Positions 11,566 to 24,899 of a DNA stretch of 64,000 nucleotides are shown one piece after another (position 1 is the stretch's first letter; each line of letters opens with the position of its first letter). Source of the DNA: Daucus carota subsp. sativus (taxonomy: Eukaryota > Streptophyta > Magnoliopsida > Apiales > Apiaceae); NCBI RefSeq assembly GCF_001625215.2, contig NC_030384.2, positions 45,046,390 through 45,110,389 of the forward strand, in the 5' to 3' direction. The position numbers and the translations under genes were made by a program. The notes under the pieces were generated by a model, which was given only the letters and a program-made list of their open reading frames with translations, was not told the origin of the DNA and did no database searches.

Positions 11566-14064
11566 ATGGAGGATACTGTCAATGAAAAGTTGCTGAGAGG
11601 GGTTCGAAGAGCAGAAGAGGTTGATGATGAGGAAAGGCGTCTCAAAGACAGGATATGGACGGAGGCCAAGAAAATGTGGGTTGTGGCTGGTCCTGCAATA
11701 TTTACAAGATTTTCGTCGTTTGGAGTTGGTGTTATCAGCCAAGCATTCATCGGTCACATTGGATCCACAGAGCTTGCTGCTTATGCTCTGGTATCGACTG
11801 TTCTGCTGAGATTTGCAAATGGAATTCTGGTATAATTTGCCTTATCTCATAATATTTCTTTACATTTGTGTTTTCCTTCAAAACTGTTGAATATATCCTG
11901 TCACACTGTTGTCATTCTCATTTCTACCATTTTCAATGATTTAAAAATTAAAACATGAGTTTCTGATAAGCTAATGTCCTTCATCCAAGCAAATATCAGC
12001 TGGAAATTGATTTAAACAGGGAGTATGTAATCATAATTTGATTTAAACATGCAGTTAGGGATGGCCAGCGCACTTGAAACACTTTGTGGCCAGTCATGTG
12101 GTGCAAAACAATACGATATGCTTGGTGTATATCTTCAAAGATCATGGCTTATCTTGTTTATGTGCTCAATAGTTCTAACACCAGTATTCATATTCACGAC
12201 CCCTATTCTAATAGCTCTAGGCCAGGATCAAGCTATTGCTGAGGTGGCAGGAACCATTTCACTCTGGTTAATCCCTGTGATATTTTCATTCATCTTATCT
12301 TTCACCTGTCAAATGTTCCTCCAAGCTCAGAGCAAGAACATTATTATCGCATACTTGGCAGCATTTACACTGGTAATCCATGTGTTCCTCTCATGGCTCT
12401 TAACGGTGAAATACGAATTTGGACTTAGCGGGGCGATGGTTTCTACCATTTTGGCATTTTGGATCCCAAACATAGGTCAGCTTGTGTATATATTTGGTGG
12501 ATGGTGCTCAGAGACATGGAAAGGTTTCTCCATGTTGGCCTTCAAGGATCTCTGGCCTATTATCAAGCTCTCTCTGTCATCTGGTGTTATGCTCTGGTAA
12601 TTCTAATTTAAGCCTTTGCAACTTGTTTTGCTTGTCTTCGCTTTAGTTATTGGATGCTTGCAACAACATCTACGCAGACCATGTCTTAATCCACACGTAC
12701 TAATTACTTATGGGAACAAACCTAAGATGGATTTTAACGCCTATTGTGTTGTATAGAGATCATGAAATCATGAGCATAGTCATTAGTTTTCACTTTACTA
12801 AAAACTTTGACTGTTGTATTCAGAACTGTTGTCACTCTTGCAGTCTTGAACTCTGGTACAACACGGTACTAGTTCTCTTAACTGGAAACCTGGAAAACGC
12901 TGAGGTTGCTATTGATGCTCTTTCTATCTGGTGATTCTTTTATACACAATATCGTTCTCCAGTTTATTTGGCGGGATCCTATAGTTTCTGAGCATCTAAT
13001 TTGTTTTAATTTTTGTTTGGCAGCCTTAATATTAACGGCTGGGAAATGATGATATCTCTAGGTTTCTTGGCTGCAGCTAGGTAGTACTAACTTTTTTTGT
13101 CATACTGTCATCCTTAGCATTTTCCGACACATTTTACATCCTAGTTACCAATATGTACTTGTTTTCTGCATGAAACGCGCAGTGTGCGAATCTCAAATGA
13201 GCTCGGAAGAGGAAGTTCCAGAGCTGCAAAATTCTCCATTGTGAATATAGTCCTAACATCATTTGCTATTGGATTCGTGCTGTTTATATTTTTCTTGTTC
13301 TTTCGAGGACGACTGGCTTACATATTTACAGACAGTACTGAGGTTGCGGCTGCTGTTGATTATTTGTCACCTTTATTGGCCTGTTCCATACTGCTGAATA
13401 GCATTCAACCAGTTCTCTCTGGTAAATTTTGGTTTTAGAAAGGGAAAAGCTGTTTTCAAGATGTTGTCCTCACGGCATTTCATTTCTTTCACAGGTGTTG
13501 CTGTCGGGGCTGGCTGGCAAAGCACCGTGGCATACGTGAACATTACATGCTATTACCTAATCGGAATCCCAATTGGAGTAGTCCTCGGCTATGTTCTCCA
13601 GTTTCAAGTTAAAGTGAGTGTCTTTAAAATATTTATTCAGCAGCAAAAGAAATGGCTGAACCTCTCTTAATATACTTGGATGCAATTATGACTTGAGTTT
13701 TACGCGACCAAATCATAATCTGTAAAATTTGTTTCCCACTGTCCATTCAGGCACCCTCTGTCCATGACTGTATCTGTCATAATCTGTTTTGCAGGGTGTT
13801 TGGGTCGGAATGTTGTTGGGCACACTGACTCAAACAATTGTACTAATGACAATTACTTGGAAGACTGACTGGGAGAAACAGGTAATGTGATTGTCCTTTA
13901 TTCTCCTGTGACAATGTTTCCAGGTGTTGAGTATGCACTTAAGCTTTCTGAAATATCGGCAGGTACAAGTTGCTAAACAACGGATAAACAGGTGGTCAAT
14001 ACAATCTGAGCAACAAGCAAAAGATGAGCAAAATGCAATAAACTTGGAGAATTCTACTTATTAG
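11566..14064 (+). CDS. MATE efflux transporter, DETOXIFICATION 21-like, array copy 2
   Basis: Exons 11566-11829, 12055-12596, 12844-12930, 13024-13080, 13183-13421, 13495-13613, 13795-13881 and 13963-14064 join in frame to 498 aa. It has the same two-half MATE fold and motifs as copy 1 ([45 protein letters not shown]). The N-terminus is slightly longer and acidic (VDDEERR). An in-frame ATG at 11536 lies before the splice acceptor and is not used by the other copies, so 11566 is preferred. The C-terminus runs about ten residues past the family end, because the usual gca-tga is changed to gca-ata and reading continues to TAG at 14062. Intron 1 is short (225 bp). Substrate unknown. Confidence 0.93.
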
Positions 14065-16185
14065 CGTATTCCTTAACTGCAAGCTTCCCCTGGCTGGAAT
14101 TCTACATCAGTGTCCTAAGACTAAGACAGAAATAAAATATTAATTATTAATTATTATTAATTAATTAAATTCCAATAAAATACGTACTTTTCTTCACTAT
14201 CATGTTTCCATCGAATACCAAATAAAACTTTCAAAATTTTAAATTTGTAAGACAAAGATGGTGCATTTTAACTGGGACTTTAAATAATAATTCATATATG
14301 AAATTCGAGTGTATCCAACTCCAGATTTTAAAAATTATTAGAATACTAACTATTAAATGGAGATTTTAAATGGTGTCACAAAATTTAGTGATATTTAATC
14401 ATAATTTTAAATTATATTTAAAAATCTCATAGAATTCCATAAAACTTGTTTAATAACCATTAAAATGTATTGGAATGTTGATGGATTTTTTTTAAATTTC
14501 ATAAAATGATAGATTTTGTGGATATTAAGTTTTTTGAAATATCATTAAAATTTATGAAAATTTTAAATATTATATTTAAATTCTAAAATGAAGTTTGAAA
14601 GCTGAGATGAACTACATAATCCATCGTGACATCAAATTCACTAAGCTCAAACAACAAAATCAAGAGCATCCTTATTTGTGGCTCTATAAAAATTTTAAGG
14701 ATTTAAAAAATACTTTTTCTCTTTCTTTCTAAAAAATATTTAGATATTTTTAATTTATTTTTATTAAATATAATATTCACTTTCCTTTCTTTCTATTCAC
14801 TTTTTTCTGATTTTCTTTTCAGTATTTCTTCAAATAATAATATAATATAAATAATAACAAATATAAAAAATAATATAAAAGTCTCATATATTATAACAAT
14901 TTTTTTAAAAATGATTTAGAATAACCTTTAAATGCTCTCGTAACCGTTAGCCAAAAGTATAAATTGCAGAGATGTGACATTAACCAAAATATAAATAATA
15001 AAACGATGGAGCAAGGTCTAATTATTAAATATATTTATAAATATTATATATATATATAGATATAGATATATGTGTGTGTAATATTGAGATTTTAGCTTGA
15101 TCTTTTGATCAATGAAATTCTTTGGACTTCCAATTTTTTTCTTTTAACTATGTACATATTCAATTTTAAAATGATGAAAAAGTTATTCTCTTGAAAAGAA
15201 TAACTAAATATTTGACACCAACAAAATATTTGTAAAAATTATAGATTCACATACAAGAGTCACAAGTTGAGAGACTTTTTGTTTTTTCATATCTTAAATT
15301 TTCAAATTTTGATTTATTCTTTGTTTAAAAATTAGGAAAGAAAACATAAATATTTATAAAGGAACGCTATCATTATTAATTGCAATCAAGCCGTAGAATT
15401 CGTAATGGTATATATAATTTTATTTAACAAACATATCTGATCAATATCTATTCATAAAATCAGCGTTTCTATCCCCACTGTAATAAAGTTTATACTTTGA
15501 AAGTTATAAAACAAATCAATTTTGGCAGCATTTACTTTAATTTCTTGCTGGGCCCTGATTATAATCAATATTTTGCAACAAATGAGATCCCAAAGTAGTG
15601 ATAAAAAAAATGTGCTGGCATCCAATAAAGTCCAAGCAAAAATTACTATAAGACTCATTTGCTTACCATGTGATTAAATTTTTATTGCAGAAGGCAAACC
15701 AGAAATCTTTCCTGTTCCGTGGTGCAACTTTTCTGGCTCTTTCATTTCTTCTGCTCCCGGGTATCAACTGTGTTTTTATAGTATAATAAATTTTCCAGTT
15801 GCCAAATGTTTTTTGATCTGCACATTTGATGTATTGTTGATCTCCGTTTGTGCTATTTTTCATTAAATCATTGAGTCTAAATTAATTATAACACGGGTTT
15901 GGCACTGCATTGGATTTGCTCTTAACAAATTTAATGCTTCTTGGTCTGTAATAAGTGCTGCTATGTTTAAATTAGTAGTAGTTCTTTAAAATTGATTTGA
16001 GTTCAAACATGAGATCAGCTACTTTGCAAATGTTAATTTAGTATTTAAAGAGTATCACCTTTGGAAAATTGTAAATACATTAAATGACGGGCGGATTTTC
16101 TCTAATTATTATCGAGTATTGACTTGAAGAATTGTGGTTTTATGTGTATTTATATGTACATGAACTGTGATGCAGATAGGCAGAC
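14065..16185. other. Spacer between MATE2 and MATE3
   Basis: No gene is visible. Positions 14280-14590 are a decayed relative of the element at 52920-53438 (shared GATGGATTTTTTTT, TTTCATAAAATGAT and AAGTTTTTTGAAAT). Positions 14661-14937 start GAGCATCC and end with AAATGCTC, perhaps a Tourist-like MITE. An AT/GT microsatellite lies at 15040-15080. Near 15690-15765 a pyrimidine-rich segment ending in CCCGGGTATC may be the first non-coding exon of MATE3. Confidence 0.35.
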
Positions 16186-19035
16186 ATGGAGGGTGGTGTA
16201 AATGAAAGCCTGATTACAGAAGTTGCAAAAACAAAGGAGGAAGGGACACTGAAAGACAGAGTATGGACGGAGTGGAAGAAAATGTGGATCGTGGCTGGTC
16301 CTGCAATTTTTACAAGATTTTCGACATTCGGAGTTAGTATAATTAGCCAAGCATTTATTGGCCATATTGGAGCCACGGAGCTTGCTGCATTTGCTCTGGT
16401 TTCAACTGTTTTGCTTAGATTTGGAAATGGCGTATTGGTACATTCTCCTCTCTTATTGTGTTTTCCATTTATACTGTTGTTTGTTGAGAATGTGCCAGCT
16501 TATGAGTAGTTGATTATCTATGTAAAGCGGAATTGTTAAAGACTTAGAGGAATGTATTATATCTTGGTCTATGATCTATATTAACTGATGCAAACTGTCA
16601 AGTATTTTTCTGTTAACTGAGAAAATCCGGAAGGCAAGTCTATGTGTTTTTAATTCGTTTTAAACATGCAGTTGGGCATGTCTAGCGCATTGGGAACGCT
16701 ATGTGGCCAATCATATGGTGCAAAACAATATGAAATGCTTGGAGTACATCTTCAAAGATCATGGCTTATTTTGTTCATAAGCTCAATTGCTCTATTACCA
16801 ATATTTATCTTTACCTCCCCAATTCTAAAAGCTCTAGGCCAGGAGGAAGCCATTGCTGAAGTGGCAGAAACCATTTCACTCTGGATAATCCCCGGGTTGT
16901 TTTCCTTTGTGTTATCTTACACCTGCCAAATGTTCCTCCAAGCACAAAGCAAGAATATGATTATTGCATACCTGGCAGGATTTTCATTGGCAATCCATGG
17001 ATTTCTCTCGTGGCTCTTGACAGTGAAATACAAATTTGGACTTAGTGGGGCCATGTTATCAACAATTTTGGCATTGTGGATCCCGAATATAGGTCAGCTT
17101 ATTTATATTTTTGGTGGATGGTTCCCAGAGACATGGAAAGGTTTTTCAATGTTAGTCTTCAAGGATCTCTGGCCTATTATCAAGCTCTCTCTGTCATCTG
17201 GTCTTATGCTCTGGTAAGCCTAATTCACTACTTTTGCAAACTTATTTGACTAGTCTTCACTTCAGTTATTGATTATGATATGTTTACATGCAAACCAGGT
17301 AGTGATCTTGATAATTTCTTTTTTCATAATTTTGCAACACATTTATAACATGAAATGTGACAATTAAAAGGCCATTGTATAGTGTTAGTTGCCAGAGCCC
17401 CAGACTACTGCATTAAAAAAACACGAGTAATTTACTATATATGGAGAGATTATACGCCATGATCATTGTTTTGAGCACCTCTTTAAATTTTGGGTGTTGA
17501 ATTCAGAACCGTGATTACCTTTGCAGCCTAGAACTCTGGTACAACACAATTCTAGTTCTGTTAACAGGAAGCATGGAAAAGGCTGAAATTGCTATTGATG
17601 CTCTATCTATCTGGTAAATTTTTATACACAATATCATTCTATCCCAGTTTATATGGTACAAATCAATAATACTACAATTTTAAGGCATTGATAAGTTACT
17701 TCGTTTTGACAGCCTTAATATCAGTGGTTGGATAATGATGATATCTCTAGGTTTTATGGCTGCGGCCAGGTACGACCAACTTTGCCATGTCATACAGTAA
17801 TCCTTCTGTCATTTTTATATGAACGTCTTTGGGCCATGAAATTAAGAAAGAGAAAACTTTCAGTGCCCTTATGACCTTGTTGCATTTCCACCAGTTTTTC
17901 CATTTTAGTTACCAGTTTGTACTTGTTTATGCAAAAATCTAGTGTGCGAGTCTCAAATGAGCTTGGAAGAGGAAGCTCTAGAGCTGCAAAGTTCTCCATC
18001 GTGCAGATAGTGCTGACATCATTTGCTATAGGGTTTGTGCTGTTCATAATTTTCTTGTTCCTTCGGGGACGGCTAGCTTACATATTTACAGAAAGTACTG
18101 AGGTTGCTGCTGCTGTTGCCGATTTGTCACCTCTATTGGCGTGTTCCATACTGCTGAATAGTATTCAGCCAGTTCTTTCTGGTAAATCTGTATTCCAGTG
18201 TTGAGTTAGTTTCAAGTATTATGAATCATTTTTCACAAAAATATCAGTAGGTATGGAAACATTGGTCTAAAACAGGGAAATGCTGATCTAAAAATATTAT
18301 GATCTCGTCCCACTATATTTTTGTTTTGTAAAAACAATTTGGTTCATAGAATCACACGGATGATTTTTTTTTAATTTTTTTTTAATAGGTGTTGCTGTTG
18401 GAGCTGGCTGGCAAAGCACCGTGGCATATGTCAACATTGCATGCTATTACTTGATAGGAATTCCAGTTGGCGTTTTTCTTGGTTATGTTTGTCAGTTGCA
18501 GGTTACAGTAAGTGTTTTCATCTTCCATCTAAACTCTGAAGGTTCTTTGGTTTGTTAAAATTGAATATTGATTAAGCTCCAAAACCCTTGTATGAAAAGT
18601 CTCCTGAATTGTGATTTTGAATACAAGTATCATTGATGTGGATAAATAACATCAATCTAAAGGAACCTACCTCAAACTGTTTAATCAGAATTCATTATTA
18701 CTCACTGTGTGTTGTAAAGGCTGTTCTAGCCGACTAAATCATACTATATGCACTACGTCTCATTAATGTTTCTGCAATTATCTGTTATATAGGGTGTTTG
18801 GATTGGAATGTTGTTCGGTACACTCACTCAAACGATTGTTCTACTGATCATTACTTACAAAACTGATTGGGAGAAACAGGTGATGTGATTATCCTTTATT
18901 ATCCTGTAATATTTCCAGGTTGAGTATGTGCTAACAACTTTGAAATATCAGCAGGTGTGGATAGCTAAACAACGGATAAGCAATTGGTCTTTAGAATCTG
19001 ACCAACAAGATGTAGGCGACGAGCAAAATGCATGA
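16186..19035 (+). CDS. MATE efflux transporter, DETOXIFICATION 21-like, array copy 3
   Basis: Exons 16186-16437, 16672-17213, 17527-17613, 17713-17769, 17943-18181, 18389-18507, 18793-18879 and 18955-19035 give 487 aa in frame. All MATE marks are kept ([61 protein letters not shown]). It is the most divergent complete copy in exon 6: the end reads [11 protein letters not shown] where the other copies have VLGYV(I/L)Q-QVK, and one more sulphur residue appears. The tail ends GDEQNA. The start ATG directly follows a spliced leader (acceptor GCAG at 16172-16175). The decayed copy at 24149 is nearest to this gene in its 3' exons and 3' flank. Confidence 0.92.
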
Positions 19036-20149
19036 ACTCAGAAAAAATTACTTTTTAGCTGTGTACCTGCAACTGCAAGCCTGCCCAAGCTGGAACAGAT
19101 TCTGTGCCGATTGACATATAGCAATTTGAATCAGTATATCATAGGTTGATTCAAGTTAGTTATTCGAGTGAAACCATTATTCGAGTGTGTCTGTTGAACT
19201 TTCAGACTTAAATTTCAATCAAATATCAAATGAAACCTCAAACTCAAACTTTTTATTATGTTTTGTTATATTTTCTGTATTTTAAATTTATTCTTCTTTT
19301 CATGGTGGAAAAACTCAAATGTTTTTATTTAGTTATTACTAAAATCAATATTGTTCTGCAATATTGATAAGAACAAACATATCGAAGTCGCAGCAATAAA
19401 TTGCATCCCAACAAAAGTAAGGCTCATTGCTTAGCTAATAATAATAATATGATAAGAGCCATGCAGCATCTTCAGTAGAATGACTTTTGCAAGACCCAAC
19501 AAAGCAGATCAGAAATCTCTCTTTTCCCTTCTGCAAGTTTTCTGATTCTTTCGATTCGTTTGGCAAGTGGGAATCAACTTTATAACACATGGTAAGTCTA
19601 TTCTAGTGTGTGGTTATATATCATAAGCTGTTCCTTTTGTTCAAATTTTCATTTGCATTTGGCTGTGCATTAAATTCTTCGATTTAGATCAGGTTTCATG
19701 TATTTGAACATTGGATTTTCATAGATTACAATAAGCTCTTTCGTTCTGCTCAAATATATCTCTGGCACTTCATTGCAATTGCTCTTAACAAGTTACTGCT
19801 TCTTGGTCAGTAATAAATGCTGCTAGATGCATTTGGATGGATATCGACTTTAGTTTTGAGCATGATAGTATAGTAAATTAGTAATACCAGCTTAAGCCGA
19901 AGCTAATGCCCTACTTTTAGTAAATTAGTAATACCAGCTTAAGCCGAAGCTGTTGCCCTACTTTTAATCTACTTTGTAAAGTATCAACTGCACAAAATTG
20001 TGGATACAATAGCTAACCTTCCATTCAGTGGAGAGGTAGATATCCTCTAATTAATAAGTACTGAGTATCAAGTTATTAACTTGAAGAGTCGTACTTTTGT
20101 ATGACTAAATTATGTATATTGACTCTATTGCAGATATACAACAGCAGAC
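19036..20149. other. MATE4 leader region with spliced 5' UTR and 47-bp tandem repeat
   Basis: The 3' flank of copy 3 is followed by the copy 4 leader. A good donor (CACATG|GTAAGT, 19591/19592) and the acceptor TATTGCAG at 20133 define a 542-bp 5'-UTR intron. Inside it TAAATTAGTAATACCAGCTT is present twice, at 19874 and 19921 (period 47 bp), where the otherwise matching region before copy 5 has one. The whole stretch matches 24900-25950. Confidence 0.65.
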
Positions 20150-22904
20150 ATGGAGGGGAGTGTGGATGAAAATTTGCTTACAGAAGTTCGAAGAGCAGAG
20201 GAGGAAGGGACACTCAAAGACAGAGTATGGACAGAGTCCAAGAAAATGTGGATTGTGGCTGGTCCTGCAATATTTTCAAGATTTTCAACGTTCGGAGTTG
20301 GTATCATTACCCAAGCTTTCATTGGCCATATTGGACCCTCGGAGCTTGCTGCATATGCTTTGGTGTCAACTGTGTTACTTAGATTTGCAAACGGCATATT
20401 GGTAGATTTTCCATGTCTTTTGTTTCCTTCTTATTGTGTTTTCCTTATGTGACATTTGACATCGTTTAGAATAAAAGTGTTTAAGCCCGTTATAAGTATA
20501 AGTCAACAAATTAATACCAAATTGCTAGCTCTTTTGGACCGAGTGTGCGGCTTGGGGATTTATAATGGGCTCAAACACTCTTATTCAAATGACGTGGCGT
20601 GTTACCATATTGTTGATTGTTGAATATGTCCCTGCAACCCGGTTGCCAGTTCAAACATCTTGATGACATTGTCAATAAAAGAGTAAAATTTCGTTTTAAA
20701 CATGCAGTTGGGCATGGCTAGTGCATTGGAGACGCTATGTGGCCAATCATTTGGTGCGAAACGATATGACATGCTTGGAGTATATCTTCAAAGATCATGG
20801 CTTATTTTGTCCATATGCTCAATTATTCTATCACCAGTGTTTATCTTCACCACCCCAATTTTAAAAGCTCTAGGCCAGGAGGAATCCATTGCTGAAGTGG
20901 CAGGAACCATTTCACTCTGGCTAATCCCCGGGTTATTTTCCTTTATGGTATCCTACACCTGCCAAATGTTCCTCCAAGCACAGAGCAAGAATAAGATCAT
21001 CGCATACTTGGCAGCATTTACACTGGTATTCCATGTGTTCCTCTCATGGCTCTTGACAGTGAAGTACAAATTTGGACTTAGCGGGGCCATGGTTTCTACC
21101 ATTTTGGCATTTTGGATCCCAAACATAGGTCAGCTTGTGTATATATTTGGTGGATGGTGCTCAGAGACATGGAAAGGTTTCTCCATGTTGGCCTTCAAGG
21201 ATCTCTGGCCTATTATCAAGCTCTCTCTGTCATCTGGTGTTATGGTCTGGTACGTCTAGTTCAGTCTTCATGTTACTTTTTGATTATGAGATTTTAAGAA
21301 GCAGACCAGGTTTTGCTCTTAATAATTTCTTTTTAATATCACAATAGATTTGAATCTCCTCACTCGGAAAATCTTCTGGTTAAAGCATTTATCACATGAG
21401 TACAAAAGGCAATTGTGTAGTGTTAGTTGCGCTATTACAACAGAGGTGCTAAATCTGGCGCTCATATATACGTGCCCAGAATACTTGGTTTAAAGCCAAA
21501 CATGAAGTAATCATATTGTAAGCTATAGAGAGTTTATGCCATTAAATCTAGAATTTTACTTTTGCAGCCTAGAACTCTGGTACAACACGATTCTAGTTCT
21601 GTTAACAGGAAGCATGAGAAACGCTGACATTGCTATTGATGCTCTTTCTATATGGTAAGTCTGTATACACAATATCGTTCTATCCAAATATAAATGGTAA
21701 TACCAGAATTTTTGAGCATTGAAAATATCTTCATTTTGGCAGCATTAATATCAATGGTTGGGAACTCATGATATCTCTTGGTTTCTTGGCTGCGGCAAGG
21801 TATGATTAACTTTGTTGCGCCATGTAGTCATCCTTCTATTTTTTAAAATATACTTTTTTGGGCCAACAAAGAAAGGAAGAGAGAGCTTTCGCTAACCTTA
21901 TGACCTTGCTGCATTTCCACCATTTTTTACATTTTAGTCACCAATTTTTACTTGTTTGTTCAAAAATCTAGTGTGAGAGTCTCTAATGAGCTTGGAAGAG
22001 GAAGCTCTAGAGCTGCAAAGTTCTCCATCATGCAGACAGTGCTGACATCATTTGCTATCAGATTTGTGCTATTTATAATTTTCTTGTTCCTCCGGGGACG
22101 GCTAGCTTACATATTTACAGAAAGTACTGAGGTTGCGGCTGCTGTTGCTGATTTGTCACCTCTATTGGCGTGTTCCATACTTCTGAATAGCATTCAACCC
22201 GTTCTTTCTGGTAAATCTGTATTCCAGTGTTGACATAGTTTCAAGTATTATGAATCATTTTTTTTTAAAAAAAATTAGGTTAGGTAACATTGGTTTAAAA
22301 GGAAAAAGGCTGCTTAAAAATATTATGATCTTGTACGACTATATTTTTTTTTTGTAAAATCAATGTGGCTCCATAGGTTAATAGGACGATTTGTTTTTAA
22401 AGGTGTTGCTGTTGGGGCTGGCTGGCAAAGCACCGTGGCATACGTGAACATTACATGCTATTACCTAATTGGAATTCCAGTTGGAGTAGTGCTCGGCTAT
22501 GTTCTCCAGTTTCAGGTTAAAGTGAGTTTTTTCATCTTCCACCTGAAGTGCATAAGAGTTGAATAAGTCATTTTGTGCTCGGTGTCTTTAAAATTTGTTG
22601 CCCAAACTCAACTCAGGCTCTCTGTATACATTACTGTATCTGTAATAATCTGTTTTGCAGGGTGTTTGGGTTGGAATGTTGTTCGGTACACTGACTCAAA
22701 CAATTGTACTAATCATAATTACTTACAAGACGGACTGGGAGAAACAGGTAATGTAATTTTCCTGAATGATCCTGCAAGATGTTTCCAGGTGTTGAGTATG
22801 TGCCAACGACTTTGAAATATCGGCAGGTATTGCTTGCTAGACAGCGGATAAACAAGTGGTCTGTGAAATCTGAAGAAGCTGAAGAAGATGAACAAAATGC
22901 ATGA
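20150..22904 (+). CDS. MATE efflux transporter, DETOXIFICATION 21-like, array copy 4
   Basis: Exons 20150-20401, 20708-21249, 21568-21654, 21743-21799, 21972-22210, 22403-22521, 22661-22747 and 22827-22904 give 486 aa in frame. The MATE fold and motifs are complete. Two things stand out. Residue 343 is Arg in FAIRFVLF, inside a membrane segment, where all other copies have Gly. The second half of exon 2 (from about 21010) is nearly identical to copy 2, including FTLV and WCSETW, although the gene as a whole is closest to copy 5; this suggests gene conversion. The 5' UTR is spliced (intron 19592-20133). Substrate unknown. Confidence 0.92.
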
Positions 22905-24148
22905 AAATCAGATAACATTACTCATTGTTAGCTATATTCCTGCAACGGCAATCCTGCCCCGGCTGGAATGAAATGAGTTATTGATAAAATTATAGCAATT
23001 TTGGAGTCTGTTTGTGTGGGTTTTAAAATCCGTGTTTTAAGTTATTTTTGTCTATTTATTCAAGTCAAAAGCTAATTTAAAAAAAATTCTGGTAACTTAA
23101 TTTTTTTTTAAAAATATGTTAAAATTATTCATAAATCATAAATTATCTGTAAATCATTTTATAATAACTCAAAAGTTGTCACATGTACATATGTACTTGG
23201 ACATATCGACTATTATCTTCCGATCATAGACAAAACTCTAAAAACTAAGAAACAAAATTTAAGAAACCGGGTATAACGATATCATCCGATATAACTTCAT
23301 ATTCAGGACTGTTTGTCTGACATCGTTCCGCTAACAAAAAATAGTTCAAGAAAGGCTTTACCTGAAATGGAAGAACACAAAATCAATTCATGAAATTTTA
23401 ATTACTGAATCTCTTTTCTACGATACGCTTAGAAAAACAAGATATGATTCCATGTTATGTTTCACTGAAAGATCAAATTTGGTTCTACAGGGAATAGGGA
23501 TACTACCAGGTGACAGAGTCAAAGTTGAACCAAGTCATTCTGACACGACGGATTATCAATTTAGGCGTTTTTATCGGTGATGAGTTTTTATCAATTTTAT
23601 CGGTGATGATTCGGTATAGAAAAATTAGAATTCTGGATTCAGGACTTAGACCTAATTTCGAAAAAGACTCTTTGAGCCGGTTTGTCAGAAAGACTCACTC
23701 AGCGAGTAGGTAGCGAGGCGCCTGTTTGATAAATCGGTAATCTCCGTTTTGTGCTATTTTTCATTGTTCGATTGCATTTGGCTGTGCACTGCTGCGTTCA
23801 GTTGGATGAAATGAAACGAGAGGAGAATGGAATGAAATTTGTACTATAAATTGGGGCGATTGAAGAAACATGTATATAATTCCATTCGAAATCAAACATT
23901 AGATTTTTAATAAGAGGTTCCATATGTTTCAACATTAGATTTTAATTGGATTTGCTCTTGACAAGTTACTGCTTCCTGGTTTATAATAAAAGCTGCTACA
24001 ATTATTTTGTATTTGGACATTGACTTGAGTTTAAAACATAGTAGCGTAGTAATTTGCATTCTGTTCGTGGTAGATATCCTATTTTAAAATAATTGTAAAC
24101 TCGTCGATTTATGTACTTGAACTGTATTGCAGATAGAATATAGCAGAG
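22905..24148. other. Spacer between MATE4 and the MATE pseudogene
   Basis: AT-rich, with no gene supported. Positions 23205-23281 are a diverged relative of the 168-bp unit duplicated at 28973-29308 (shared TCGACTAT, TCCGATCATA and AGAAACC). From about 23740 the sequence resembles the leader of copy 3 (TCTCCGTTTTGTGCTATTTT). Confidence 0.4.
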
Positions 24149-24899
24149 ATGGAGGATGGTGAGAATGAAAACCGGCTTGCAGAAGTTGGAAGAGCAGAGG
24201 AGAAAGTGACACTGAAAGACAGAGTATGCACAGAATATATGTGTTGTGGCTGGTCCTGCAATATTTTCGAGATTTTCAAGGTCTGGACTTGGTATCATTA
24301 GCCAAGCATTCATTGGCCATATGCGACCAACAGAGCTTGTTTGCTGCCTATCTCTGGTGTCAACTGTTTTGCTTGACATTTGCTAATGGCAATGCTGGTA
24401 GAAGTTTCCCTAGTTTTTGTTTCTTTCCTACCTCGAACTGTTTAATCAGAATTCATTATTACTCACTCTGTGTTGTACAGGCTTTTCTAGCCAACTACAT
24501 CATATGCAAGACAAGCGCGCACAACTAAATGCTCAAGAGATGAATAGGTAGCTTTGTGTTTGATGTCTTTAGAATTTGTAGCCCAGATGTCAACCCAGCT
24601 GGCACTACGTATTCATTTATGTTTTTGCAATTATCTGTTTTATAGGGTGTTTGGATAGGAACGTTGTTCGGCAGACTCACTCAAATGATTGTTCTAATTA
24701 TCATCACTTGCAAAACTGATTGGGAGAAACAGGTGATCTGATTATCCTTTATTATCCTGTAATCATATTCAAATGTTTCCAGGTTGAGTATGTGCTAACA
24801 ACTTTCAAATATCGGCAGGTATGGGTAGCTAAAAACCGGATAAGCAAGTGGTCTTTAGAATCTGACCAACAAGCTGAAGGCGATGAGCAAAATGCATGA
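24149..24899 (+). pseudogene. Decayed MATE copy lacking exons 2-6
   Basis: An exon-1 remnant starts at ATG 24149 and reads MEDGENENRLAEVGRAEEK, then loses frame near 24235 and again near 24340 and 24385 through small indels. Shortly after the old exon-1 border, the sequence jumps into DNA that matches intron 6 of copy 3 (from about 24426, ACTGTTTAATCAGAATTCAT). Exons 2 to 6, about 1.1 kb of coding sequence, are therefore deleted. Exon 7 (24646-24732) and exon 8 (24819-24899) are still intact and end in DEQNA. With the pore half missing it cannot make a transporter. Its 3' flank continues to match that of copy 3. Confidence 0.9.
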
